64,000 nucleotides of DNA from Larimichthys crocea (lineage: Eukaryota > Chordata > Actinopteri > Sciaenidae). Position 1 is the stretch's first letter. Every line of letters begins with the position of its first letter. The position numbers and the translations under genes are program-made. The notes below the pieces were generated by a model. The model worked only from the letters and a program-made list of their open reading frames with translations, was not told the DNA's origin and did no database searches. Shown here piece by piece: positions 23,751-36,404 of the stretch. Where the stretch lies: contig NC_040033.1 in the NCBI RefSeq assembly GCF_000972845.2, positions 858,344 through 922,343 of the forward strand. The letters are read 5' to 3'.

Positions 23751-23796
23751 GTGCATTATGATGGCTAGATTACTGTACATGCAGACGTGCACAAAA

Positions 23797-23817
23797 AATA
23801 ATATATAATAATAGTAG

Positions 23818-23858
<41 letters not shown>

Positions 23859-23866
23859 GTAATAAT
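23797..23866 (+). repeat. (TAA)n microsatellite
   Basis: About 20 TAA triplets with TAG and TAC interruptions. Confidence 0.95.
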
Positions 23867-25620
23867 CTCTTCAGTCGACTTGCATAACAATAAGTGGACT
23901 TTGAGTCATAGGATTATTTAGTCCAAGTGATATTTCAAAGGTCAAGAATGAAGAAGAAATAAAGTGTATTGATCTTGCACATAAGATATTATGAAAGGTA
24001 ATATCTGACCAGAGCACAAGATATGCATTAATCAATAAAACATGCAGATATTTAGATCATACCCTGCATTTAAATGTGAGCTGTGCAGAAAAGGATCATT
24101 TTGCATGTAAGCAGAATGCCTCAGCATTTACATCAACAGACTCAAGTGCATGTTGTAATGGTGCTAAAGACACTACACCCTACTTAAATACTCAAGAGAG
24201 ATGCATGCTCTGATATGATAATGTTGCATCAATATTTAAAACCGTTAATGGATTATTTCATGGGATTTATCCGAGGAAGTTGCTGGATAACAAGCAGGGG
24301 GCTTTTACTGCAAAGGTCTCTTGATCTCTTGAGTCTCTGTGTCCTTTTGATGTTACTCAGTCGCAGCTTCAATCTGCAGCCAATATGTGGTATAGTTTAA
24401 AAAAAATGTAAAAAGTAAAGATGTGGTTTGGGATGCAAAATGGCACACAAGGCAAAACTGTCTGAAGAGAAAATTACCTGTTTGAGTTCAGGCTTCACGT
24501 AGAGCCTGAACCGTGAAAAACTGTCAGAGCTCCGAGGGCTATAAACTAACAAACAAACCCTCCACTCAACCCTTTGAATTATCAATTCAAAAGAGAGTAT
24601 AATATCATGTTTCAGTATGAATACCTTAGCCACACATGAGTGCATCATTCCTGACTCTGGAGTGGCTGTCTCCCTGACTAGAGATGTATTTTCCATGTAC
24701 GACTCCAGGTACGATGCCATTATAATGACCATACTCAAATGTAGCTGATGTTGTTGCCTCTTCGTCTGGCGGCAGCTGGAATAATGAGGTGCTGATGAGT
24801 CACACCGTGACAGCAGTGCAACTCAATTACCCAGCAACAACAAACACAGACGTGAAGAAGTGCAGGTTGATGATCCCAAGGAGAAATAAACGTCTTGTTC
24901 GCCTGTCTAGTAGCTTCAAGCTCTGTTTGAACGCCCTTTCCTCATCAACTCCGCTGGTTTTCAACTGTAGTGGCGCAGAGCTGCCTGCTTCAATCATTTT
25001 ATATTAATGCAAATTTGTAGGGTTAAATGACTCTCGTGTGTCAGGCTTTCACCTTCCTGTCTCAACACGAGAACAAAGAGAGCGCGTTTAGCAATGCCTA
25101 CCTTTCGATACAAAGATGTCAGCATCATCTGTTGAATCCGGCATCCAATCATCCACGCAACAAACAAAACACAATACAAGACTATTCGTTTGTGCACAAA
25201 TACAGATCTTCTTTAAAAAGCGTTGCATTGCATGGTCCTCCTCATCAAAACCTCATTAAATGATGCAACTATTGTTGGTTACCAGAGGAACGCTTAAGTG
25301 GCCTTCACTGTCTGGTCTAATCTTGTTTAAAAGTTTCTCTTGTGTTCCAGGTCAAAGCTGAAAGTTCGAATGTGTCAATAAAGATAACACAATGGATATG
25401 CATTCTGCAAAGATCATTAAAAACCTATGGTTGCTACATGAACAGCCCTGTTTTACTTACTGTTAAACTAACGAACGGTCCAAATGTCTCCTGCTCCTGT
25501 GTGTCACTGTCTGCTAATTTAAAAGGACAAAATATACAACACGAATTAATAATCTTGTTCTGTAGCTGAATTTTCAACGTTTAGATATTTAAGAATGAAA
25601 TATGACCTGACAGATCATGT
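23867..25620. other. Unannotated unique sequence
   Basis: No gene or repeat is recognised. AT-rich with several ATGCAT/GCATTTA motifs between 23,990 and 24,200. Frames up to 113 codons (minus, 24,397-24,738) have no domain. Confidence 0.4.
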
Positions 25621-25812
25621 GGCCAAAAGTATGTGTGTGTAAGAGTACACCCAAACCATAGGAATTGATCTGCTGCTATTACAGCCCCACGCTTCTCTCA
25701 GATAGCTGCTGGGATTAGCTCCAATTCACCCACAGGAGTGAGATTGGCCACTGTTGGGCCTGGCTCACATCCTAAGGGTGTTGATTAGAGTTGAGATCAG
25801 GGATCTTTGCAG
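25621..25812 (+). mobile_element. DNA-transposon end, 'CCAAAAGTATGTG' family
   Basis: It begins GGCCAAAAGTATGTGTG and continues CTGCTGCTATTACAGCC, CCACGCTTCTCTCAGATAGC, GTGTTGATTAGAGTTGAGAT and GCAGGACAGTCAAGTAGTTCC. The order matches the 5' part of an abundant Tc1-like or related fish element. Only about 190 bases of the terminus survive, with several gaps. The opposite type of end is seen at 37,120-37,155. Confidence 0.7.
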
Positions 25813-26580
25813 GACAGTCAAGTAGTTCCAAATCTTAGAACCATCGGGTATCGACCAGCACAGATATCTGAATAACTGATAACCAGGCTCAGACTTCCCT
25901 TTCCATCCGTCACTATTTATAGTCTGATTAGCAACTTGAGATACAGCAATGGAGTTGGAGTTGAGAGACGGTGTCTGCAACTGGAACTGTTGCCAGTTTG
26001 CAAAGCATAAAATAACACAGAGCTGAATGGTTGTCAGAGTATAGCTGAAGGGTTCTGGTGTTGCATTACGGCCAATGTGTTCCCAATGGACTGCTTACCA
26101 ACAACATGATTGGTCAATACGACGACAAATGGACAAAAAACAGGAACCAGAATGCTTCTTATACCTTGCATACATATTCTATATTCATATGCAAATAATC
26201 TTTCTAAAGAAGTAAGTCCTGCTACACAAAATTGGGAAAACCATATCAGTACGGACCACTCACTTGTGCATTAAACAAGAAAGTGCTTTTTCCATTTTCT
26301 CTTCACTACTGTGAAGTCTGTAACTCTCACCCAACATGACAAAACTTTGTCGGAATACTAATCTTAACCCCACATCTACATCTTCAAAAACATCTGTTAA
26401 AACATCCTCCAGCTGAAAGAATAATACAGCAACGCAATTATTGCAAAACAAGTCCATACACAAACACTCCCACTCCCATTGAAGAGTGTCTCATATGCAC
26501 AGAAAGGATGGTGGGTGTTGATTAATACAGGGCATCAAATTCAAGTTGGCAGCCCCAGAAAAATAAACAGTCCGCACTTT
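25813..26580. other. Unannotated unique sequence
   Basis: Nothing recognised. Short frames only. Confidence 0.4.
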
Positions 26581-26800
26581 AATTAACTCTGCAGAAGAAA
26601 GTAGAGTATGACTAAGTCAATATTTATCATGTCTGGTGATAGAGGCCCACGCTGGCTTCGCTCACCAGGCCCAGCACTAATTACCTGGAGGCCAACAGGA
26701 GAAATGATGAGATGTGCAGTGGATTGTTTCTTAAATTTCCCCCAACTGCCAGGGGTAACACAAAGCAATCACACCGGGGAAAACACAAACACACACACAC
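26581..26800. promoter_or_regulatory. Candidate conserved non-coding element
   Basis: A compact complex block (CCAGCACTAATTACCTGGAG, GATGTGCAGTGGATTG, CAAAGCAATCAC) with homeodomain and E-box-like cores and no repeat text. Frames on both strands are equally weak. Regulatory role inferred. Confidence 0.3.
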
Positions 26801-28560
26801 CTTTTTCTGAAATATGGACAGATGAGGAGAGGCGTGATTAAAGAGAGAAAACAGTTGTAACAAAGAGAGGCGGTGTGGTCACACAGGACATCTTCCACCT
26901 GATGAGACTGGCTTTGCTACTTTGATTGGGAGCAACACCTCTAATTGTGAAAAAAAATCCCAAGGGTTGTTCCTGCTTTACTCGCTGCTGCATGCACCGA
27001 GGATAGAGTATGATAAAGAGTTGCATTGCACACAAAAGCGATTACGGCGAAAACCTACAGGTGAGTACGAGACGAGAAACCTTTAAAGGATGCAAATATT
27101 TGCAATGCTTTGAGCTCAGGGTCACAGTTGGCCTGCTGCGAGGGCAATAAACCAAAAAATTCTCTTTTCATAGTGTGAAGACTCTTATCCTCTACTGGGA
27201 AAAGAAATACATCTTTGAGGGAACAATTTTAATTAACTCCCCATTTAGACGTTTTGTGTCTGATATCTTTTGCTTCCCTTGCCCTTCTCAACATTTTTCT
27301 CTTCTTTCTCGCTCTCTGATATAAAATGGTTCGAGGCACAACTTGCTTTGGTGTAATTGTCTCCGAAATGGTGCTATGAAGGTCGAAGCTGAGTAAGGGT
27401 CATTTGAATAATTTGATTACGGCACGTTTTTTTTGTTGTTTTTTTTTAAACCTGCAAAGCTCTTAATCCCGCGGCGGCCTGGGAATGTTAATGAGTCACC
27501 TGCCTTGTTGTGCTCGCCGATAAGAGAGGGAGGAAACATTTAGATTTTCATTTTGTTTGTGTGGGCTGGAAACCACCTCCAACACAGCTGACAGACAACC
27601 GCACACACTTTACGCACACACGACTCTAAAGCGATGCTCAGCTCTTTGGGGTATTATTTCCAACCAAATCGTAATAGCCCCCAGCTGTTTCACATATGTA
27701 AAGCGATAACTCATAAGCAATTAATGAGACAATGTGACCTCAGCAGATAGAACGGGGCTTCACTCGCATCAGTTATCTGTTTCCTACGCTGCTCAAAGAG
27801 CCAAATTGGAGCTTGTATCACACACTGGGGTAACCGATTTATACTCTCGAACATATCAGGGCTTCAAATGCAGGAACTACCTACAAAAAGGGCAAATTTT
27901 GCTTTTCAGTGGGGGAAATTGCCTTTTTGGTGAAGGCAGTAAGTGCAATCTTTCGAGATGTAAAATTGGAGCAAGACCATTTTTAAGGAGAAGATAGGCC
28001 TTTTGAACATTGCAGTGGAAATGAGTTAGCCAATCTGAGACTATGAGCACTGCTCGTTGGAGTGAAGCCTTTTTTTTCTTCTTCTTCTCCCATGCTCGCT
28101 CACGGTAATGGAAGAATTTCAGTCTTTTCTTGCAAGAGGCTTCATCCTAAATGAAATACTATACTGTAAATCCCCCAGAAGGAGGAGTCTCTGTGTGAAA
28201 ATTCCCCCTAAACTCATCAACCACTGTGCAGTGATCAATAACCAAAGGTACAGCTCCGCTCACAGAACAGATGGACAGCGCGCACTCCTTTTGAAAGTCA
28301 TAATTTCATACTTTTAGTAGGCAGCAGGATTTCACACTTTGTTAATTTGTATTCATTGTGAAGCCGAGAAACAGACCAGCATAGGAATTTCTTACTGAAA
28401 TATTCATCAGAAACCCGCAGGGCTTGTAGCATTGAGAAGCCGGCATAACAGGGAAAGCAAATATCATCCACACTAAATTCATTCAGGGTAAACATTTTGC
28501 CCTTCCAAACAAGTCACAATTACAGCGACTTAAGAGCTGCTTTCTCCGGGTGTCAATTAT
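26801..28560. other. Unique sequence with CNE-like blocks
   Basis: No gene is recognised. The segment 27,440-27,760 (GAATGTTAATGAGTCACC, AAGCAATTAATGAGACAATG) has the appearance of a conserved non-coding element. T-rich tract at 27,427-27,450. Confidence 0.35.
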
Positions 28561-28704
28561 CCGCCAGCAAAGAGAAAAAGAGAAACCGAAAGAAATCTTT
28601 TCTCTCGTTTCAATTAGAAATCACTTTTTATGACAGACTGGCGTGATGAAATGCATGCTAATGCCTGCTGCTAATGCAAATGCATACTAATAGTCTCTGC
28701 ACAC
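28561..28704. promoter_or_regulatory. Candidate element with octamer and repeated GCTAATGC
   Basis: GCTAATGC occurs at 28,657-28,664 and 28,670-28,677, the second running into an exact POU octamer ATGCAAAT (28,674-28,681), followed by another GCATACTAAT. A 19-T run follows. Motif identity is seen; enhancer function is inferred. Confidence 0.35.
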
Positions 28705-28723
28705 TTTTTTTTTTTTTTTTTTT
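28705..28723 (+). repeat. Poly-T run
   Basis: Nineteen consecutive T residues followed by ACAG. It superficially resembles a splice acceptor (T-tract plus CAG), but the downstream sequence has no convincing exon. Confidence 0.95.
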
Positions 28724-30950
28724 ACAGATTCAAGATTACTTAATTTTCATCCGAGCAAACTTGCAAAGAAAATACAGAGTATGCTCGAGATAAAGCGACA
28801 ATTATTCCCCCAGTGGTACCACAGACACAGAAAAATGGCCTAAGTGTGGGTGCATAAAATTAATTGCATTAGTTTTTGTTGGAGTACCATTACAAAACAT
28901 ATATGCAGTCAATCACAGAACCTTTTTAGCATTCACTAACCCCATGGGCACATTATAGACGGGCATAGCAGGGGCAGTTAGTGCTCATCATCTGCCCTCG
29001 TGCAGACCTGTGCAGGTCTTTGCTGTTCTTTGTTTCCATAAGCAAGTCTTCATTGATATACTTCCAGAGCTTGCATGAGCAATGCAGCTTTTAGTGTGTT
29101 TATCAGTGTCTTTGGTGTTGTGACACCTCAGGGTTTAAAGCTGCCTTGGTCCAAAGGAAGCTGGGACCCTCCATCGCTGTAGGACAGACATTTTCCAAGT
29201 AGCCTCACTGGTTACTGTGTGCAGTAAAATGGATGAGTGCTGAATGCATATATGAATATAGATGTGTTTACTCTGTATATTCTGTGTGTGACAGCGTAAA
29301 CGAATGCTACATCCCTGCTTGCAATTGAAAGAGTCGCAGTTCCGATGTGCGGTGTCACCTGCGGCACAGATCTGATGTACAAGAAAAGCATAAAGATGCG
29401 TGGAGACACATTTGTTTGCAGTTCTGATCCGCACGTGCGGTGCCAAATTGGATCCTGAGGCATTCAGATCTGCCAGCGTCTCCATGACAGTACATAAATC
29501 TTACATAATTAACCTGAGAAAAATGTCATGATTTTTTGCACCCTTGGCAGCTCGGCTGTTAGTGTTAGCATGGACACCCAGAAGACAAACAATGGAAGGA
29601 AACCAAAAAAGCTGGAAATAATTGGTATTTGGGGAGATGCCTCGGTTCAGTCTGAACTCAAAAGCACAGACATTACTTTTCCATTTTCAGACAGGATGTG
29701 CATACTTAAACACATGCCATTTTTAACTCTGCATACCCATGTATTTTCGTGATTGCTATTCCTAGAATCGACAAATGAAAATAACAAGACGTGAGCAGGG
29801 AATCAGACCTTTTTAAAATGTTAATATTCCCCCAATTAAACAGTCGTGAACAACCGCTAACTTCTTGGCTGAACGCAGCGACACACTTACAAGCTTTTGT
29901 TTCTGTTAAACCGCCTTCAGTCTCTGCAAGATTCTGTGACATAAAGAGTGATAAACATCTTGCTTAAGGGACTTCTTATGCAGCATAATGACATGCTTAT
30001 AATGAATGCTTAGCTGTAATCAATGACCAGCCCTAATGTGTGGGTGGCAGAGCCCTGCGGGTCCTGCAGTGTTGAAAAATGATCCCAGCCATGACAGTAC
30101 ATCTCCATTTGGAATCTCATTTGTTGACTCATCTAATAATGGGATAACCTGAGTTGTGGTCACATTGAGAAAAGCTCGTCCTCCATCAATGCATAATTTG
30201 TTCAGGGGAATTTAGCTCAGTATTGTGCTCTGTAGATTGCCCAGCAGGTTGCTGGCAATGTGTGTGGAATAAGTGTGAAACAGCACAGCTGCCCGACATT
30301 AGCTCTGGCTGGCAAGCTCTCCTGCAGTCATGCTGTGAAACCTCATCTGTACTTGTCCAGCAGAATGTATAAAGACGGCGTTTTGCATTTTTATAAAGCA
30401 GCAAAATGTGTTCCATTTAAGCAATGAAGTTGCCAGATATACTACAAAGTATCTGGCCGCATGAAGTACATGTTTTTCACCAGCATCAACAGTCGTGGTT
30501 ACAATTATTTCTCAGAACTTGGATTGCAAAACCTCTTAAGGACAAAATTGTAGTGGCTTACAGTTTAATGTTGACCTGAGATTCATCTGGCAGTGACAAA
30601 CAACCAATTTCATCACTTAGGTTGGAGGAATTATTGGGCATAATGGCTGTGGTCTTTTCTTAATATCACCCTTCAGAACATCACTTCCGATGCAAAGACC
30701 ACGATGTAAGCAACAATGTTCTTTTCCATCTTCAGAGAACATGTTCCTGCTATGAAAACTTACAATCATAGCATAGGTAGGATTTCCTGGACGTCCTGTG
30801 ACTGAAGAAGTAGTTTAGATCACAGGAAACAGAATTTTCTGCTGTGTTCAAACTCCTTCATTTTGTTGTGAAATGTATTCCTTTGCAAAACTGAAGTTTC
30901 CGTCAAGTGGAGGCTGTTCGCCTCCTTCCTTCTGTGTTTTTGTTGTTTTC
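28724..30950. other. Unannotated unique sequence
   Basis: No gene or recognised repeat. A 116-codon minus-strand frame (29,135-29,485) is not domain-like. Repeat-poor, CNE-like texture throughout. Confidence 0.4.
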
Positions 30951-30959
30951 ATCTTCCTT

Positions 30960-31310
30960 TGTGTTTCTGTCTGTCTCTCTCTACAGCTGAGCATGGCCTC
31001 ACCACCTGTGCCTCATCTACCAATCAACTGCTGCTGCATGAAAGACAAGTTCAACTTTCCAGACTCCAGCAGATTGTTCAGTCTCCCTTGTGGTAACAGC
31101 GATTCGGCCAACTTCTGTATCATAGTAACTTTGTTCTTTTTAGACTTTTTGATTAATCGTGATCTCCCTGTGCTGTAGGCTGCACGTCCAGCTCCGTTTC
31201 TTCTTCTTCTATGTGTGCACTCTGGGATTCCAGCTCAGCCGAGTGCACGTTCCTTTTATGAAACCAATAAACCGTTTAAACGTGATTGAGTCTCCGCTTG
31301 CAGTTTGCAT
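30960..31310 (+). mobile_element. Degenerate LTR-like insertion
   Basis: CCTCATCTACCAATCAACTG, GCATGAAAGACAAGTTCAAC, GATTGTTCAGTCTCCCTTGT and a GAAACCAATAAACCG polyadenylation-type signal followed by GAGTCTCCGCTTGCAG occur in the order seen in fish solo-LTR-like repeats (hairpin-rich leader, AATAAA, 'gagtctccgc' end). Terminal repeats are not identified, so this is tentative. Confidence 0.4.
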
Positions 31311-33385
31311 ATTTAGTCTGCTTCCACTCTTAATGGTCTCAAGGAGTGATAAACCCTGTCTCACTGGTTAATATCTCCTCTTAATGGCATACAAAATATA
31401 TTTCATGATGAAATCGTTGCATTGCAGCTCCACTTTGAAATAATCACAGATGGCTGATCGGTGAATCATTGCAGACACAAAGTCAGTTAACCCAGACGGA
31501 GACAAAGACCAAATGTGGTTTTTCAGACTGTAAAAATCAAATCCACAATAAATTTCATCAGGACTGTGAAGAAGCTCTGGGTTGTAACTTCTGTGATTCA
31601 TGTTATAGACCGGGATCGATCAAAGATCAGGAGCTTATTCTCTCTCGTATCTAGTGGCAGTGTCATCCTCTTTTAATTAGCCTGACAAATGACATGATAC
31701 TTTCCAGCTTCTTTTTATTTTCATGCTTTATGTACAAGTCTTCAGCGACACCTCTGAGCTGCTCAGGAATACCACAGTCTAATGTTGGTTTCCAAAACTT
31801 TTTCCAGGATTCACCAAATCTTCACTCACTCTTTTCATTTCACCAGCTACTGAGCTGCTGTCACCTGCAGTACCTTATGTCAGCATATCACACCTGGGGA
31901 TGAGGAACTGTATATCAAAAGGAGAGACTGAGCTCAAATGGTCTTTTTATTCACTGTGCACACAAAAAGATTTTGGTTTTGTCGTCACCTCTTCCTGCTT
32001 AAAACCTTGCATCTTTGTTGCTAAAATGTTATATACCTTTTTTAATTCACAGTGCTGGTGGCCTGGTCTTGCTTGTATGTTTGCACCCCAGTGATGTTAG
32101 CCCTGTTACCACAGACCTGGAATCTAAATGACCTCAGATCTCATTTGATTAATGAATTACTCCAAACCAGCCTCTGCGCTTCATGAAACCCTCGACAATA
32201 ATGTAATCTGGTTCTCAAATCCCTTCATTTGTAAAGACTGCAGAAAGGTATAAATTAGGTGTCTGTAAGAGGAAGTGGAACTGTGAACCAATCAAGAGTA
32301 CAGTTATACTCAGGAGACGTTTCTCTTTGCCAATATACAGTAGGTAACTAGAGCTGTGGTTACGGGCACAACTGATTTGCACTGGATTAAAACCTCCTAC
32401 AATCTCAGCAGTCATTAGAAATCACCACATGATCCCAGGTAGCTCATAATTGGCCCTCTGTGGTTAGAGCTTATGTCAAATAAGCCTGGAGTAGCTGAAA
32501 TCTCCAAATATGCCTGCTGCCAACTCCTGGATTCAGTCGCTCACTCCCTCTGTGTGGCCAAATATCCACCGAGGTGCGGCATTGTCCCCAGCTTGCAATG
32601 TCAACAAGTCCTTTACCGGGATAAGCGAGACAATTTCCCACAGCAGGCGGCTAAAGGGACTGTGACTGAAATAGATATTTTCTTCACTAGAACATACTTT
32701 CTGACTTGTGCTGCTAAAATGCTCGTCTGAACTCGTTTTCAGCTTAAAATCTTCATGTTTTTCTCCCTGAAAACTATAAATCCATATATGCATACGCAGC
32801 AAAATGCAGTGCTGTGAAATCAGATATCATGCTGTATCCCTCTGGTTGTCTTGCACTCGAAGAATCTAATAAATCAAACTGAATAGACTAAAGGCTTTTA
32901 TCGGATTTCTTAAGAGCCTTAGATCTTAGGATGGCATGTTAAGATGTCTGTCTCCGTACAGAAGCAGGCTTATCGAGTCTTCCATTTAAATAACCAGTTG
33001 GCAGATCTCTGTGTGCGAGGAAGGTTCTGCCAGCGTGAAGCAGATTTCAGAACTTCCTATCATCGACTTTGGTGAAACACGTCAAAGAGCCTACTGTACT
33101 CTCAGCAATGTCCAACCTGAATCTAATAAGAACGGCCAGCTTGTCTGGCTTGTTAGCCGGAGCCTTGGATGTTGTAGGATCTTATAGAAAGAAAGTGACT
33201 GGCAGCACTGGAACCTGAGATAACGATAGATGGGATACCTTGCTCCCCGTACTCGCAGAATCTCGAGCAGAAATTTTACCTTGGCAGGATTTAAAGCGTA
33301 CAGATGGAGTACTAAAGCAGTCGTACTATTCAGTTAGATATTATGTTGTTTCTTTTTAAAACAAAGCATATGAGAGGTTAAATAT
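31311..33385. other. Unannotated unique sequence, CNE-like in part
   Basis: No gene is recognised. The segment 32,420-32,730 is complex and repeat-free (GTAGCTCATAATTGGCCC, GACAATTTCCCACAGCAGG). Frames of at most 89 codons overlap on both strands. Confidence 0.4.
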
Positions 33386-33389
33386 ATAG

Positions 33390-33975
33390 TGTTATGACTG
33401 TGGTCATGTTTGTTTGTAGTCTGCTGTGTTTTTTTGTTGTTTTCATTTAACATGCGAACAGGGATGTGCCATCCCCAGGAAGTGATTGGTGGACTAATTT
33501 CCGGTCCTGGCCCGTGATTGGCTGTAGCTTAGGGCACCTGACATACAAGGAGCCAAGATGGCAGCAGTCAGGGGGACACTGGCACTTCCTCATCCTCCTC
33601 CTCCTCTCCCAACTAGCCACATGTCCTGTTGTGAAAACCTTTGTACGAGATTAGAATTAGCTTTTTGTTTGAAGAGAAGGGGTGGACTGCCATTTTGTTT
33701 TGATCGTGTTTTCTTCTGTTTTTCGTTAGTTAGGCAGGTGAGTTTATTGTGATTTTGGTTTTCTGAAGAAAGAGATTTATTTTCTAGATAGTTTGTTTTG
33801 GCCTGGGTCCACGCTGAAGACGATTCCTTAGTTATAGTTGTTTGATATTTTGAGTTTTGTAAATGAACCATTTTCTTTCGTACATAACACTTGTTGTAGT
33901 GGCTACTTGGCACTCGGGGAAGATTGGGATACCTTTTTCGTGTTATGTTCTAGGCCCCTAGACTGGGGCGTAACA
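33390..33975 (+). mobile_element. Solo LTR with exact target duplication
   Basis: The element starts TGTTATGACTG and ends GGGGCGTAACA, giving TG...CA termini with a TGTTA/TAACA inverted pair. ATAG flanks it on both sides (33,386-33,389 and 33,976-33,979), a 4-bp target-site duplication. At 586 bp it fits a solo LTR of a Ty3/Gypsy- or ERV-like retrotransposon. No primer-binding site, gag-pol or second LTR is adjacent, so the interior was lost, probably by LTR-LTR recombination. CCAAGATGGCAGC at about 33,553-33,565 is a YY1-like motif that LTR promoters often carry. Frames inside are not coding. Orientation is inferred from this motif and from the T-rich body and may be wrong. Confidence 0.85.
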
Positions 33976-36397
33976 ATAGGCAATCCTGTTAGAGGGAGCA
34001 TGTGCGTAGACCTTGGATTTAGATATTACTTTGGGGATTTACAGGTCAAAAGATCTGAATTGGACTGGGCTGGTTCAAAAAGTATTTTGGGTGTACAGGT
34101 TACATCACAATGTAAAGATTTCAGTATTTTCTTATCTCACTTCTGTTCATTAAGTCTACTGAAAGTCTGTTTGTCACCCTTTTCCTATACCGAAGTCCAT
34201 TTGGTGTGTTTCTGCATGGCTTGAAGGCACGATTACCCCCTCATAAAAAATCATTAATCTTAAAAAACTCCTTAAGTCCCACTTTCAGTTAGCGTTTCTT
34301 TATCGAAGTCTCTAAAATAAATATCTTAAAAAGTTAGAAAATATACACTCGGAAGTAATGGATGCCTCATTTGGCAAACCAATTCACATAACCCTGACTG
34401 TGCAGCTACTCAACTGGTTCATATTTCCTTCTCCTGAGCCGGTAGTCAGCACATTCAACTTGGAGAGACATAAAAAACAACACAAGCAGACAGACAGCAG
34501 CATGTTGCCACAGCAGGGCTCCATCTAGGAAGGGAACTGTTGAAAGCACCGTTGCCCTCATTCTGTTATAAGCAGTGAGAGAAACATACTGTTGGCATTT
34601 GAATGTTAATTCACACCCAAGAAGCATGTATCTCTTTTCCACGTCGGTGATGAGCCACTCTTTGATGATGATAATTTGCATCTTTTTTTAACTGCGTCAT
34701 GAGCTTAGATTGCTCGCACTGAGAGAAACATCTGTGTGGTAGATGAACCCGCGATGCAGATTGCACGACGACTTGTTAAATGTCACATTTGAGTCTCTGT
34801 TGGCCCTAACACACTAGATCCAGTGCACACGGGGGCCCGTGCCATACGTGGCGCCTTGGACAAACGACGCCATTTATGAAATGACAGTGGAGACGGAAGA
34901 ATTCGGAGGCATTTAAAGGGTACTCTGTCAGCGAGTTACCGATCTGAAGCGATCATAATATTCTTCTCTTTTCCGACTTTCCACGTCGAGATGACAATAA
35001 GATCATGTTAATTAATTCTTCCTATGTGCCACTATAATGTGGTGTCATCTGTTCAGTGATATTGCCTTTCTGACAGCGCGGCTATCAGGCCGTGGAGAAG
35101 TCTCTGTGACGTTACCACAAGGAACTAATGATGTTCCTCTTCCCTTTCTTTCTAACCAGCTGTCATATCCCATTCTCTTGCTCACCACATGACTGATTTT
35201 ATCCTTTTTTGCAGGTTCAATTGAGTATTTAAAGGTCAAATTAGATTTTTTTTTGAAGGATAGGCAAAAGCATTGGTAAATGTCAAAGTCGAGCTATCAG
35301 ATCTTCTAATCAGCCAACACTGATCTTGATAGCGCGGCCCATTTTTCAGGACGTAATGAAATATTTTTGGTCAAATCCTGTCTTCACTCATCCCTGTCTA
35401 TCGATTCATCTAATATACATGCCGTATGATATCCTTATCTATTATAGATCTTAGCTCCGTCCATATTTCATTAAAAGCGATGAAATAAAAACAGTGAGCT
35501 ACTTTGTTAAGTCGTCAGTGTACTCTTTCACTTGTAACAGAATGGGGCTGAGGCTGCCAGAGAAACTGCATCATTCATAATGAAGATTATTTCTTTTACT
35601 GTCTGCTCTGAGCTGTGACTGTGTTTGGAGCCGAATATGTCGACGTGAGAGTTTGTTTTATTAGTCGAGGCAGTGGATTAAGGAAATCCTGAACACCTGT
35701 TTACTTGATTAACACCAACATTAATCACATTACATTGGTTTGGGCTCTGCTCTGTTAAATGTTCATTCTTGATCTTGGAAAATCGGCTTTTGGACCAAAA
35801 TGGGGCATAAATGGTAAAAAAATCTTCCTATGCTACTACATTCAATTAACGACTTTTGAAGCTCATCTTTTGCACATTTTGTGATGCAAGTTTTCTCATA
35901 AGTATTTATAGTTTTCAATCCTACATCAAAATAACACTAATCACCAAAATTCTCTTTTTTAATTCTTGACCTTCAAGATCCACAGAAGACATAACACAGC
36001 TGTACACAGGCTCGTTAGATCTCATGACAAATTCAGTGCAAATCATGCAGCGCATGAAGACTGTTTTCATGAATAGTCTGTCCATTTTTGGATGCTGCCA
36101 GGCAACTGAATTTGAGTTTTTCGCATAGCCAAGCAAAGTTCTTGACTGACAAGGCTCGGTCGCCTGAACTCAGTCCAACAAAGCATCCGTTTCCTTGTTG
36201 AAGATCCACCAGTTTGAAGGCAAGAAGCCCAAAAAAAACCCATAATAAAATGCTAGGCTGACTGCATGTCCACAAGAATCTACAACCAAAAACTGAATAT
36301 TGAATTATTTAGTTTTACAGCTTTGTATTAAAAATGTTCAACATGTGTATATAAATTCCCTAAAATAAGATCTTCAGTTCAGCCCTTTAATCAGATA
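33976..36397. other. Unannotated unique sequence, CNE-like in part
   Basis: No gene or repeat is recognised. The segment 34,800-35,040 (GCCATTTATGAAATGACAG, CATGTTAATTAATTC) and 35,480-35,760 have complex regulatory-like text. Frames reach 91 codons without domains. Confidence 0.4.
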
Positions 36398-36404
36398 ATC
36401 ATTC

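Noticed and set aside
28705..28727. Splice acceptor (T19-ACAG)
   Set aside because: The downstream sequence has no plausible exon or donor; simple poly-T run next to unique DNA.
30987..31092. Possible 106-base exon between TCTCTCTCTACAG and a GTAACA donor-like site
   Set aside because: The surrounding text and downstream AATAAA fit a degenerate LTR-like repeat better; the 35-residue product has no domain and the donor is weak.
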